From: a virus
Reading direction: 5' to 3' (one strand)
Length of the DNA stretch: 61,793 nucleotides
IMG/VR virus record: IMGVR_UViG_3300042914_004341
Location: 1-61,793 of that record
Positions 32,766-41,195 of the stretch are shown one piece after another. The stretch's first letter is position 1. The number at the start of each line of letters is the position of its first letter. Under the pieces are notes generated by a model. That model saw only the letters and a program-made list of their open reading frames with translations, had not been told where the DNA came from and made no database searches. A program made the position numbers and the translations under genes.

Positions 32766-35700
32766 ATGTCAGAGCAGACCGACGCGGATGCACTATTCGA
32801 GCAAGCCCTCCAGGAGGCCAAAGCCTCCCTACCCAGCGCCACCGAGACCACAGCAGCCGCCCCCGAACCATCCGCGGATGACCTCTTCAACCAAGCCCTG
32901 GCACAGGAAGAGGCGGACAAGGCCGGCCGCGCCCTCATCCCCCGCAAAGAAATCGACGCCATCGCCCAGAAATACGGCGCGGACCCTCAGGCCCTCTGGG
33001 AATCTTCTGCTTATCTAGGTAATACGCCCGAGTCCATCACCGCGGACCCGGCCCAGTCCGCCCGCGAGATTGCCGGCTTCGTGGGCCGCACTTTCGCCTT
33101 AAATGTGCCCCAATTCATCATGAAGAAAATGCAAGAGGAGCCCATGCGCAAAGCCCTGGATGAAGTCCAGGCGCTTGCACAGGAGCGCCAGCCCCTGGCC
33201 GACACCCTGGCTGAGACTGCCGGCGCCGTCGTGGGCTCCGTGGGCCTGGCCAAGGGCGCAGGCAAGCTGGCCGAAAGGGCCGGCATCAAAGCCGCCCCAG
33301 CCCTGAAGGAAGCCTACGAGGCAGCATCTGCCGTGGGAGGCGCGGCCACGCAGGCGGCGGCGACGTCCAAGGAAGGCGAGGAGCTTGAGGAGGCCGCCAA
33401 GGGGGCCGCCCTGGGCGGCGTGTTCTACGGGGCAGCCCGGGCCATAGGTGCGCTGCTCCCGCCGCGCGTAACCTCCAAAGTGGGTGATGACGCCATGCAG
33501 CAAGTGGAAGCCCGCGTAGCCCAGCAGGCCGAACAGGAGACAGCCGAGGAGGCCGCGGAGCGTGCTTTTAAACTGGCGGAATTGGACGAGCGCATCGCAG
33601 TCCGGGCCGCCGACGAAGTAGGCACCTCCCGCGCACTGGAGGAGGCCCTCCCAGACGCGCTCCTAAACACCCTGCCCGACGATGTGCCAGCAGACTCGGC
33701 CAGACTCGCGAGACTTATTCTGAAGGACGACGCCGGCATCCGGAAGCTCGCCGTGGAGGCAGAAGAGCGCCTCCAGAAGTTGGGACTCCAGGAAACCCTG
33801 GACAACCTACCAGAGGACCCCATCCTCCGGGCCAATACCCTAGCTGCCACGGAAGTTACCGAGGACCTCAAAGCCGCAGCACGTTTTATCTCAGACAGAT
33901 ACTCCGCCGGCAAACGTTTCTCGGGCTCCGCCGCGGATGCCTTCAAGGTCCTGCAAGATGTGGCCGCCGTAGAGGGCGACGAGTTCGTACGCAACGCCGT
34001 CCAGCGCGGGCGTACACTCCGCAGGGCCGAACAGATTGCCCTGTCCGAAGCCTACGTGCCTATCAAGCAGGCTCTACAAATAGAGGGCGAAGCTACCACG
34101 CTCGGCGACTTCGGAAAGAATTTCCTGGACGGCCGTGCCGTGGCATCAGGCTTCGACTCCAAATACGGGACCAACCTGACCCGGGCTATGGATGAGTTTG
34201 CCACGATGCATAACTATATGACCCAGCATGTGGCATCTCTGACACCTGACCTGGAACAGCTTATCAAGCGCACAAATGAACTGGGCGTAGAAGACCAGGT
34301 ACTTTACGCCGCCCTAGACAAGGGTACGGATTTACCCCTACCAAAAGACACAGAGGAATCCCTCAAGCCTATTGCAAATAAACTTCTCCAGGACTGGCGT
34401 AAGTTTTTTGAGACCGTTCGGCAGGAAGCCAACTCGCTTGGCGTCAATATCACCAAGCGGGACAACTATGTCCCGCACAAGGTGCTCCCAATGCGGGACC
34501 TAATCCCACGCCTCCAGGGGGCCATCGACACAGTGCGCAAGGAAACAGGCGTAGACCTTACGCGCTACACCCAGTCGCAGTACGAGCAAGTCAGGAACAA
34601 TGACACCTTCCGCCAGCTCAAGGAAAGCATGGAGTATCTGACAGGCGAGAAGATGACCACGCCGGAGGCCATGCGCGGGGCCGTCCTGGACGCCATGAGC
34701 CCGAGCCGGGCCATGACCAAGCTCCGCAGCCGTGCCTCCTCCGCCCTGGAGCGTGTGGAGGACCAAGTGCCCCCGCTCATCCGGGAGTCCCGCGTGGGCG
34801 AACTCGCAGCCCGCTGGCTGTCAAACACCTTCAAGCACGCTTACCTCCGGGAGGCCGTCGAGGACCTGCGCCTGACACGTGACCTGCTTGCAGAGGCCGG
34901 AGACAAGAAGGCATCCACCTATGTCCACAACCTCCTGACAGACGTCGTGGGCGGCACAAGGCAAGGCACAGTCAAGGCAGCCATGGAACAGGCAAGCATC
35001 CGCTGGCAGGTAGCCCTTGATGACGTGGCCAAGAAATCCACAGACTGGCTGGTACAGAGGGGTGCCAAGGTCCTGGCCGAGATGCCCGAGGCCCTGCAAT
35101 GGATGAACTCCCAGGTCTACCCCGTGGTCCTGGGCCTCAATCCGCGGGCCGTAATCCAGAACCTTACGCAGCCCCTACTTATGACTGTGCCAGAACTCGG
35201 CTACGCCTACGGGGGCTCCAGGATGCTTGCGGCCACGGCCCAGCTCGCAAGTGACCTTCGCAACGGCAAGGAGGTAAAGGTCACGAGCCAGCAGATGGCG
35301 AACGTGTTCCAGCGTGCCCTGGGAACCCCTGTGAAGCCCGGACAAGTCGTAAAGGTCCCCGGCACGCCACAAGGCATCCAGCTGCTTCTAGACTCCCAGG
35401 GCCTGCTCGGAAGGCAGTGGGACAAGGCAAGCCAGGAAATCATGCGCTCTGGCATAGAGCAGGGCGTGGTGGGAAGCGTGCCGAAACAGATGCTGGAGAA
35501 ATTTAACGAAGCAAGTATGTACCTTTACGAGCGCGCTGAACGGATGAACCGCCTCACAACGTCCTATCTCGGCGAGGCCGTAGCACGCGACCTCATGCAG
35601 CCCGGCTCCTCTGCCGGCGCCGAGGAATTCCTCGGGGGCATGCAGGATTCCTACCGCCGCGCTATCACCCGGGCACGAGAGGCCGGCAACGCAGAGGCAG

Positions 35701-36266
35701 TACAAAAGCTGGTGACAGACTACCTCGTGGGTAAAACTATCTTCAACTACAGCCGTTCCAGCATGTCGGCTTTCGGTCGCTTCATGGGCCCGCTTTTCTC
35801 CACGTTCACCAAATGGCCGACGTCGATTGCCGGCGACATCGTGGACACGCTGCAACGCCAGGGCTGGGCGGATGGTGCCCTCGACCTGGGCGCACGCTAT
35901 ATGGCACCCCTGGCCGCCCTGCTGGCCGTGGAACGCATTGTGTTCGACGAGGATAGGGAAAACCCTGTGTACAAGACTCTCATCGGAAGCAAGGGTCTCC
36001 CAGGCTGGGCCCCCGTGGGGGCGCTCGCATCTCTGGGTGACGGCAGCCTGATGCAGCCGCCCGTGGTGTCCGCCGTGTCCGGCGCATTGTCCTCCGTGGC
36101 CAAGGGTGACCCGGAGGCATTCGTCAAATGGGCGGACAATGTGGCCCGTACCTACACCCCTGGCGCGGGCCTTCTCCGCTTCCTCGCCACAGACCTCCAG
36201 GCTATTCTGGGCGAGCAGCCAGCGGAGCGGAACCTGCCCGCACAGATAGAGAAGCTGTCAGAGTAA
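32766..36266 (+). CDS. Large internal virion / ejection protein, 1166 aa
   Basis: Starts six bases after the leader repeat; weak ribosome binding site (TTGAGGCCACCAGC). N-terminal 70 residues acidic; long helical body, with an Ala/Gly segment (TLAETAGAVVGSVGLAKGAGK, about 140-160). The size and last position in the virion block match T7 gp16-like or large core proteins. I could not find lytic transglycosylase residues with confidence. Likely ejected first into the host. Confidence 0.55.
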   Translation: MSEQTDADALFEQALQEAKASLPSATETTAAAPEPSADDLFNQALAQEEADKAGRALIPRKEIDAIAQKYGADPQALWESSAYLGNTPESITADPAQSAREIAGFVGRTFALNVPQFIMKKMQEEPMRKALDEVQALAQERQPLADTLAETAGAVVGSVGLAKGAGKLAERAGIKAAPALKEAYEAASAVGGAATQAAATSKEGEELEEAAKGAALGGVFYGAARAIGALLPPRVTSKVGDDAMQQVEARVAQQAEQETAEEAAERAFKLAELDERIAVRAADEVGTSRALEEALPDALLNTLPDDVPADSARLARLILKDDAGIRKLAVEAEERLQKLGLQETLDNLPEDPILRANTLAATEVTEDLKAAARFISDRYSAGKRFSGSAADAFKVLQDVAAVEGDEFVRNAVQRGRTLRRAEQIALSEAYVPIKQALQIEGEATTLGDFGKNFLDGRAVASGFDSKYGTNLTRAMDEFATMHNYMTQHVASLTPDLEQLIKRTNELGVEDQVLYAALDKGTDLPLPKDTEESLKPIANKLLQDWRKFFETVRQEANSLGVNITKRDNYVPHKVLPMRDLIPRLQGAIDTVRKETGVDLTRYTQSQYEQVRNNDTFRQLKESMEYLTGEKMTTPEAMRGAVLDAMSPSRAMTKLRSRASSALERVEDQVPPLIRESRVGELAARWLSNTFKHAYLREAVEDLRLTRDLLAEAGDKKASTYVHNLLTDVVGGTRQGTVKAAMEQASIRWQVALDDVAKKSTDWLVQRGAKVLAEMPEALQWMNSQVYPVVLGLNPRAVIQNLTQPLLMTVPELGYAYGGSRMLAATAQLASDLRNGKEVKVTSQQMANVFQRALGTPVKPGQVVKVPGTPQGIQLLLDSQGLLGRQWDKASQEIMRSGIEQGVVGSVPKQMLEKFNEASMYLYERAERMNRLTTSYLGEAVARDLMQPGSSAGAEEFLGGMQDSYRRAITRAREAGNAEAVQKLVTDYLVGKTIFNYSRSSMSAFGRFMGPLFSTFTKWPTSIAGDIVDTLQRQGWADGALDLGARYMAPLAALLAVERIVFDEDRENPVYKTLIGSKGLPGWAPVGALASLGDGSLMQPPVVSAVSGALSSVAKGDPEAFVKWADNVARTYTPGAGLLRFLATDLQAILGEQPAERNLPAQIEKLSE

Positions 36267-36290
36267 CACCCGGCCACAAGGAGAAGCACC

Positions 36291-36470
36291 ATGGAAGCCA
36301 CGCAACGCAAACGCCTGTCCCAGGCCATCCGCACCATCACCCGCGTGCAGGCCCAGGCCGAACGTCAGGAAGCACGTAAAAGGACTGCGGCGGGGTCCGC
36401 TGGGGACCGCCGCCGCATGCTCCGGGAGTATGCCAAGGCCATGCAGGCCCTGGAGGCTTTCTTCAGCTGA
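36291..36470 (+). CDS. Small basic protein, 59 aa
   Basis: ATG after AAGGAGAAGCACC. Arg/Ala/Gln-rich helix throughout, ending in an aromatic tail. Last plus-strand gene; its last 8 bases overlap the end of the convergent minus-strand gene. Function unknown. Confidence 0.6.
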   Translation: MEATQRKRLSQAIRTITRVQAQAERQEARKRTAAGSAGDRRRMLREYAKAMQALEAFFS

Positions 36471-36759
36471 CCACAGCCACTATCCGATACCGTAGTGCCC
36501 CCGCTGGACCTACACCAATTGGTCTTTCCAGCGGCACAAACAAGTACACCGAGCCCGCTTCACTTTCGACGATATACATCTTTGCTCGGGTCAACCTTTT
36601 TGCGGATGGGTAGTTTGCCTTAATTTCCCTGGCAGTGAACCCCCGGTCCCAGGCATCTGCCGCCATGGTGTCGTGGTCACTACTGAGTTCCAGCCCCCAA
36701 GCCAAGTCTTCTTTGAATGCCCGCTGAGACCTTGCTGCTTCCATTATTCCGTCAGTCAC
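36463..36759 (-). CDS. Hypothetical protein, 98 aa
   Basis: GTG start after GGAGGGAACGAA, which is part of a hairpin element (36760-36794). Last gene of the leftward block. Mixed alpha/beta, with IYVESEAGSVYLFVPL-like strands in the C-terminal half; no recognised family. Confidence 0.6.
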   Translation of the reverse strand: MTDGIMEAARSQRAFKEDLAWGLELSSDHDTMAADAWDRGFTAREIKANYPSAKRLTRAKMYIVESEAGSVYLFVPLERPIGVGPAGALRYRIVAVVS

Positions 36760-36794
36760 TTCGTTCCCTCCGTCATGGTTTTCCTTCGGAAAAC
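36760..36794 (-). promoter_or_regulatory. Hairpin plus ribosome-binding-site element
   Basis: On the minus strand: GTTTTCC-GAA-GGAAAAC, then CATGACGGAGGGAACGAA and the GTG start at 36759. The same layout (hairpin, short spacer, GGGAG-type site, start codon) occurs upstream of the starts at 36976 and 49692. Confidence 0.5.
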
Positions 36795-36799
36795 GTCCG

Positions 36800-36976
36800 T
36801 CACTTTTGTGCTCGCTGAAAGTAAACCTGGAACTTCCCGCAATCCGGGCATCGCCGCCACATCGCCCGGTCCTTTTCCCTGTGCGCCTGGGCGCGGGCCG
36901 CCGCGGCCGATGCCTCCGCGGCGGACTCGTACGGTGTGTGACTGCACTTCTTTGGGCCTTTTGGGCGTGCGCTCAT
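36800..36976 (-). CDS. Small zinc-ribbon protein, 58 aa
   Basis: Translated by hand because it is short. ATG after GAGGGAGTAACT. A first CSH near residue 11 and RRCPDCGKFQVYF near the end form a likely CxH/CxxC zinc ribbon, separated by an Ala-rich helix. A longer overlapping frame on this strand reads through the hairpin element and lacks such features. Possibly nucleic-acid binding. Confidence 0.65.
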   Translation of the reverse strand: MSARPKGPKKCSHTPYESAAEASAAAARAQAHREKDRAMWRRCPDCGKFQVYFQRAQK

Positions 36977-36981
36977 AGTTA

Positions 36982-37020
36982 CTCCCTCGCTCCGCTCGGT
37001 CGCGTTCCTTCGGAACCTCC
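36982..37020 (-). promoter_or_regulatory. Hairpin plus ribosome-binding-site element
   Basis: Minus strand: GTTCC-GAA-GGAAC (37004-37016), GCGACCGAGCGGAGC, then GAGGGAG, the ribosome binding site for the ATG at 36976. On the plus strand the loop is the very stable C(TTCG)G. Confidence 0.5.
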
Positions 37021-37027
37021 CACACCA

Positions 37028-37465
37028 TCATTCAGGTGCCCCGACGGATACGAGCCACTCAAACTTCCCGAAGTCCACTTCCTTCACCGCCGTCACAGCA
37101 ATCACCAAGTCGGCCGGCGGCTCCGGCGCACGTGCCGCGGAAATCCACCCTGGATGCGTCACCTGTGCGATGCCGGCCAGTGCCGGGTTGACCCCAATCA
37201 GCAGGTCACTCTGTGGACGCAGGCCCCTGTAGAACGTAATCACAGCAGTCTGCCCAGGCTTCAACTTCTGTCCTGCCCCCTCGGCTTCCTCGGCGCCCGG
37301 CGTCACAGTGTTCGCAGGCTTCCTGCTTTGCAACTCCACCTCGCCCCCGCCGATGAAGGCGAGTCTGGAGCCAAGCTTTGCCTGGTACGTGGTGCCCTCA
37401 ACGGCTGTACCTTGGGATGCGCCGATGTTGCGCAAGAACGTCATCTTGTTCGACAGTGTAATCAT
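37028..37465 (-). CDS. Hypothetical protein, 145 aa
   Basis: ATG after AAGGAGAAGCAGT. Beta-rich, no signal peptide; contains LKPGQTAVITFYRG and AADLVIA-like strands. It lies directly after the endolysin gene in the leftward order, so a lysis or envelope link is possible but unproven. Family not recognised. Confidence 0.55.
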   Translation of the reverse strand: MITLSNKMTFLRNIGASQGTAVEGTTYQAKLGSRLAFIGGGEVELQSRKPANTVTPGAEEAEGAGQKLKPGQTAVITFYRGLRPQSDLLIGVNPALAGIAQVTHPGWISAARAPEPPADLVIAVTAVKEVDFGKFEWLVSVGAPE

Positions 37466-37477
37466 ACTGCTTCTCCT

Positions 37478-37939
37478 TCAGTCGAGTTGCCGCCAACCGG
37501 CCAACTCAAAATGGACCAACTCCTTGAACTTGCCTTTCCAGTTCCCCGCCCAGGCAAGCCCAGCTGCATCGAGACCGGCAGCCTGCGCCGCCGCCCACAG
37601 CTTCTCGTACAATGACGGGCTCCAGTCTGCCTTGTAACCTCCGCGTGCATCCTTTACACGCACGAACACATCCACTGCAAGGCCAAAGTTGTGGGCCGAC
37701 TCCCCGAACCGCGCATTGGTCACAATCTTGCCGGGTTTGGTGCGGCCGATTGCGTACAGCGTCTCCTGCTCCACACGGCTGCGACGCCCTGACGACACCT
37801 GTACATCCAGTCCAACGGCCTGCCCGCATAGGCAGAGACCGTAGGCCAGCGTGCGGAAACGTTCATCAAGTCCCTTCAGTCGCTCCCTTGTTGTGGCTGT
37901 CAGTCTCGCCTCAAGCTCTTCCTGGTTCACACTTACCAT
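37478..37939 (-). CDS. Endolysin, M15-type L-Ala-D-Glu peptidase
   Basis: Protein of 153 aa with the M15 zinc-site pattern: SAHNFGLAVDV (H83, D90) and VHFE (H143). It cuts peptide stems of peptidoglycan at the end of infection. No signal peptide, so it depends on the holin at 17289. ATG after GGGAGGGCAGCTGGA; its first bases overlap the stop of the upstream gene (ATGGTAA). Length is normal for single-domain phage endopeptidases. Confidence 0.88.
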   Translation of the reverse strand: MVSVNQEELEARLTATTRERLKGLDERFRTLAYGLCLCGQAVGLDVQVSSGRRSRVEQETLYAIGRTKPGKIVTNARFGESAHNFGLAVDVFVRVKDARGGYKADWSPSLYEKLWAAAQAAGLDAAGLAWAGNWKGKFKELVHFELAGWRQLD

Positions 37940-38487
37940 TCCAGCTGCCCTCCCAAGTACCCAGTGACCTTACCGCCGACTACCGAACCATGCGCGGTAA
38001 GCCAGAAAGGGGTTCGGCCAAGGCGGACTCCACCACCGACAAGAAATCCGGCATCCGCCGCGCCATCGAGGTCAAGACCCAGCCCACGAGCATAAGCGCC
38101 AGAAACGAAATAAGCAGGAAGCTGATGAGACTTATCCACTGAAACCGTCTGTTTCTTCTCTGTTCGTAGTCCCACCTCTGAAGACTGCTCGGCTGTAACT
38201 GTATCACTCCGTCCTCCCTCTTTTTCCACTGTTTCCACCTCTCGTGTCGTGCCATCAGGCTTGGTCTCCTTCTCTTTGCGGACCACCACGCGGTCACGCC
38301 ACTGTGTCTTCACGACTTCCCGGTCCCGCCACACAACCTTCTCCACTTCGACCTGGACCTGCTCCGTGCGCACTACCTCGCGCACCTCTGGCGCGGTGGG
38401 GCCGCGCACGAGCCAGCCGGCAAAGCCGCAGGACAGTCCAAAAACCAAAAGCCTAATCCAAATCTGGGGGTCGCTTGTCCCTATCAT
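37933..38487 (-). CDS. Membrane-anchored protein, spanin-like, 184 aa
   Basis: ATG after GGAGAATACT. An N-terminal membrane segment (IWIRLLVFGLSCGFAGWL, 9-26) is followed by a charged coiled-coil-like region rich in V-[REK] pairs (30-110) and a Gly-rich beta C-terminus ending LGGQLEW. Placed just upstream of the endolysin, it could be an inner-membrane spanin or another periplasm-facing anchor; the beta C-terminus is unlike classic Rz. An out-of-frame membrane-protein frame lies within it (37980-38255). Overlaps the upstream gene by 35 nt. Confidence 0.6.
   Translation of the reverse strand: MIGTSDPQIWIRLLVFGLSCGFAGWLVRGPTAPEVREVVRTEQVQVEVEKVVWRDREVVKTQWRDRVVVRKEKETKPDGTTREVETVEKEGGRSDTVTAEQSSEVGLRTEKKQTVSVDKSHQLPAYFVSGAYARGLGLDLDGAADAGFLVGGGVRLGRTPFWLTAHGSVVGGKVTGYLGGQLEW
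37980..38255 (-). CDS. Candidate overprinted membrane protein, 91 aa
   Basis: Out-of-frame inside the spanin-like gene. ATG preceded by AAGGAGACCAAGCCTG (SD spacing about 10). Basic N-terminus (MARHERWKQWKKRE), then one strong membrane segment (FQWISLISFLLISFLALML, near residues 38-56) and an amphipathic tail. Embedded lysis genes occur in other phages (Rz1 inside Rz), but there is no lipobox here. It may be chance. Confidence 0.3.
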   Translation of the reverse strand: MARHERWKQWKKREDGVIQLQPSSLQRWDYEQRRNRRFQWISLISFLLISFLALMLVGWVLTSMARRMPDFLSVVESALAEPLSGLPRMVR

Positions 38488-38833
38488 AGTATTCTCCGTA
38501 GGCATAGACTCCGCCTTCAAAGTTCCTGGAGTCGAAAAGGGTCAGGGTGCGCGTGATACTGCACCAGAGGAAGCACAGGTACTTCACATTGGGCCCATCT
38601 AGCACAGAAAAGTGCTTCTGGAAGTCCAGGAACTCCTTCTTCCACCTCTGCCCTTTTGCCAGGACCAGACTTAGGCCCCAGGGTGGCAGTTCCTCCACGG
38701 AACTGGGCAGCCAGGAAATACCCGCACACCTTTCTTCTTCCAAATCTTCCATGGTTTTGTGCCCTCTGGCCCGGATTCCTGCCTCCACGTGCAGCCGGGC
38801 GCGTTCCTGCAAAGTTTCCTGGCTGAATCCCAT
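38453..38833 (-). CDS. Hypothetical protein, 126 aa
   Basis: ATG after CCGGAGAAATAGCC. Helical N-terminus with acidic patch and an aromatic C-terminal third (YLCFLWCSITRTLTLF, FEGGVYAYGEYY). No signal peptide. Family not recognised. Overlaps the membrane-anchored gene by 35 nt. Confidence 0.55.
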   Translation of the reverse strand: MGFSQETLQERARLHVEAGIRARGHKTMEDLEEERCAGISWLPSSVEELPPWGLSLVLAKGQRWKKEFLDFQKHFSVLDGPNVKYLCFLWCSITRTLTLFDSRNFEGGVYAYGEYYDRDKRPPDLD

Positions 38834-38851
38834 GGCTATTTCTCCGGTGTG

Positions 38852-39172
38852 TTAGTCGGCGACGGTGCCGCCCTGTTTTTTTACAGCAGCCTTGGTGAGG
38901 GAGTCTATCTCTTTCTGGATGACCGGCCGTTCGGATGGCTTTGTGGACCACAACTTGGACTGCAGGGCCATGCTTCTGCGGAGCAGCATCTGGTCCTCCG
39001 GCGACTTGGCCGCATCCGCCATGGCCACACCCATAATCTTGGGTGCGGACAACAGGCGCGTGGTCTCGGTAGCGCCACACTCCTGGCAGGCCGGGTTCGC
39101 CTCCTCCGGACGCACAAGGTCCTCGAAAATGTGCTCACATGACTTGCACTGGAAGTCATACATCTTAAACAT
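38852..39172 (-). CDS. FmdB-like zinc ribbon protein, 106 aa
   Basis: Starts MFKMYDFQCKSCEH; Cys pairs C9/C12 and C29/C32 form the FmdB-type zinc ribbon. The C-terminal 60 residues are a charged helix (LLRRSMALQSKLWS). In phages such proteins often sit among replication or transcription genes and may bind DNA or RNA polymerase. ATG after GGAGTACGCAAGA, within the end of the upstream nuclease gene. Confidence 0.75.
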   Translation of the reverse strand: MFKMYDFQCKSCEHIFEDLVRPEEANPACQECGATETTRLLSAPKIMGVAMADAAKSPEDQMLLRRSMALQSKLWSTKPSERPVIQKEIDSLTKAAVKKQGGTVAD

Positions 39173-39668
39173 TCTTGCGTACTCCTATGCCATTTTCCAC
39201 CTGGTAGACTTCGGCAATACCCTCACAGGCATCCAGGAGGTCCGCCCTTGGGATAATCCAGCCCGCGCCTTCCCAGCCTCTGTTCCTAATCACTTTCAAC
39301 TCGGTGCCCGTGCGTGTCGCCCACTCCTGCACAAGCCGGCACAAGTGAAGCACGTTCGTGAACACGAAATAGACCCCATCCTTAGGGAACCAAATCACAA
39401 AGTGGTGTACCCCATGCTGTGCCGCCTGCCAGGGTCCACCCGGTTTCTTCGGTGGTCCCATGGAAGACCAGCGTTCGATGAACACATTGGGCGTGTCCGA
39501 AAGGCTTCGACTATCGGTCTTGACTTCGATGCGCATCCCATGGTTGTCGATGAAATCCCACTCACGTCCCACGTAAGTGACCACTTCCCTGTGGTATATC
39601 TTCTTCAAGCTGGCCTCGCCGGCCTCGCCTATGCGCAGCTGCTTCTGGAATCCAAACACCTGTGTCAC
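39165..39668 (-). CDS. PD-(D/E)XK nuclease, 167 aa
   Basis: GEAGE (14-18), then REWDFIDNHGMRIEVKTDS with D38, E48 and K50 forms the classic PD-(D/E)XK core; a later beta strand VYFVFTN continues the fold. It may be a resolvase-like or repair endonuclease acting on replication intermediates. GTG start overlaps the stop of the helicase gene (GTGA). Confidence 0.75.
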   Translation of the reverse strand: MTQVFGFQKQLRIGEAGEASLKKIYHREVVTYVGREWDFIDNHGMRIEVKTDSRSLSDTPNVFIERWSSMGPPKKPGGPWQAAQHGVHHFVIWFPKDGVYFVFTNVLHLCRLVQEWATRTGTELKVIRNRGWEGAGWIIPRADLLDACEGIAEVYQVENGIGVRKNV

Positions 39669-41191
39669 ACAACCCCCGCCTGCGCTTCACGGAACCACTG
39701 CGGAAACAACTCTGTATGTGTAGCATAAAACTTCTTGAAGGCTCCATCCAAAATGTAAGTTTCGCCGTAGTCCTCTGGCCCTCTGCAGATGCGCCCGTAT
39801 GCCTGGAGCAGCTTCTGCGCGGTGAGCCACGCGTACCGCTCCGGTTCCTGCTCGGCTAGCCACTGCATCGCAGGCTCCTCCAGGCTCGGGAACTGCACCT
39901 TGGCAATCGCCTGCCATTGGTACTGCAGCCCAAGCAGGTTGAGACCCTCCTCCATGCCGGAGCCAACCAGAACTGCATCGCCCTCATAGGCCATCCAGGC
40001 ATCGAGCTGGGCCTGCTTGTCCCCAGCGTCGTGCATGAACACCCTGGCCTTGCCTAGCAGTCCCGCCCGCAGGAGGGGGCCAATCTGTGTGGCCAGATTG
40101 TAGGGGGCATGGACCAGTCCCTTGCGCCACGGTGCCCCCGCCGCGGCCCCTGGCCTGGTGGCAAGGGCAATTTCCGTCAGGGCCTGTACACACCGGGCCA
40201 GATTCTGCTTCTGCATGGCGGCAGACATACTGCCCACCCGGGCCCCCAGGTAGTGCCACGGACGTCTGTCTGCCGGGATGGCAGAAGGGGCCTCGTAGAA
40301 CTTCACACGCCTGCGCCCGAGGCCCAGCTGCTCCACGTCCTGCCGGTGTACGGTGGCCGACATCAGCACAATCTTCTGCGTCTTCTTCGCAGGCCAGAGG
40401 TGCTGGGCTTTCTGTGAGTGGCTCGTGTCCAGGGGCAACAGGGACAGGCACTCCTTGTGCTGCCCTCTGTAGAGCCTGTCGTCGCGGGAGACCAGCCATT
40501 TGACCCCGCCCAGGGAAAGCTGCTCTCGAAGGTCCTGCAGGGGCTTGGAGCGGGCAATGGCAGCCTGGCTGTCTGGGGCCTCAAGCCACTCCGCGAGGTC
40601 CTTGTAGGTTTGCACCCTGCGGAGTGCCGATGCCGCGCGGGCCTCCAGGGATGTAAGCCAGATGTGGCTGGCCTCCATTTCCCGGACCATGGGGACAAGC
40701 AGCTGGGCCTCGTCCGCAATGAGTACGCCCTTGTTGAGTTTGTGGGCCAGCATGGTGTGGAAGTTGGAGGCAGAGGAAGGCATACCATGGGCAGCCCGCA
40801 CCGTACGCGTGTACGGGCAGTCCGCGCAGTGCCGTCCCTCGGCGTTGTAATGGGAGGCGCACGAGGCATCCGGCATCACGGCCTCCTCCCGGTAGGACTT
40901 GCAGCGGTATGCCTCCTTTTTGAAAAGAACGCAGGCGCGGGGATTCTCCGCACGCAACTGCTCAAGCAGCACATTGTTGGGCACCGCGTAGTGGGCCTTC
41001 CCTCTGCCCGTCCCCGCGGCCCACGCCTGTATCGTGCGGGCTATTTTGGTCTTCCCTGCCGCCACAGGGAGCCCTAGCACATGGACATCCGCCTCATCCC
41101 AGGCGGCCTCCAGGGCCAGGAGGACATCCCGCTGCCCGGGACGCGGCGTGCCTGGGAAGTAGGACAGGATGCTCCTGGCCTTTGTGTTCAT
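39665..41191 (-). CDS. Superfamily 2 helicase with Fe-S-type cysteines, 508 aa
   Basis: Walker A LPVAAGKTK (41-49); DEAQ box at 160-163; SAT-like LMSATV; motif VI QAYGRICRGPED near residue 465. Four Cys at 97, 111, 122 and 125 between motifs I and II match the iron-sulphur cluster position of XPD/DinG helicases. It would unwind DNA during replication or recombination. ATG after GGAGACTGACCAC. The last motif and cluster position make DinG-like the best guess. Confidence 0.8.
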   Translation of the reverse strand: MNTKARSILSYFPGTPRPGQRDVLLALEAAWDEADVHVLGLPVAAGKTKIARTIQAWAAGTGRGKAHYAVPNNVLLEQLRAENPRACVLFKKEAYRCKSYREEAVMPDASCASHYNAEGRHCADCPYTRTVRAAHGMPSSASNFHTMLAHKLNKGVLIADEAQLLVPMVREMEASHIWLTSLEARAASALRRVQTYKDLAEWLEAPDSQAAIARSKPLQDLREQLSLGGVKWLVSRDDRLYRGQHKECLSLLPLDTSHSQKAQHLWPAKKTQKIVLMSATVHRQDVEQLGLGRRRVKFYEAPSAIPADRRPWHYLGARVGSMSAAMQKQNLARCVQALTEIALATRPGAAAGAPWRKGLVHAPYNLATQIGPLLRAGLLGKARVFMHDAGDKQAQLDAWMAYEGDAVLVGSGMEEGLNLLGLQYQWQAIAKVQFPSLEEPAMQWLAEQEPERYAWLTAQKLLQAYGRICRGPEDYGETYILDGAFKKFYATHTELFPQWFREAQAGVV

Positions 41192-41195
41192 GTGG

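Noticed and set aside
34323-34342. GGTACGGATTTACCCCTACC as another dispersed site
   Set aside because: Two bases longer than the core and mismatched at several positions; probably chance within the ejection-protein gene.
36756-37031. Minus-strand frame of 91 aa
   Set aside because: It reads through a hairpin element and overlaps the zinc-ribbon gene at 36800-36976, which has better features and a clear ribosome binding site.
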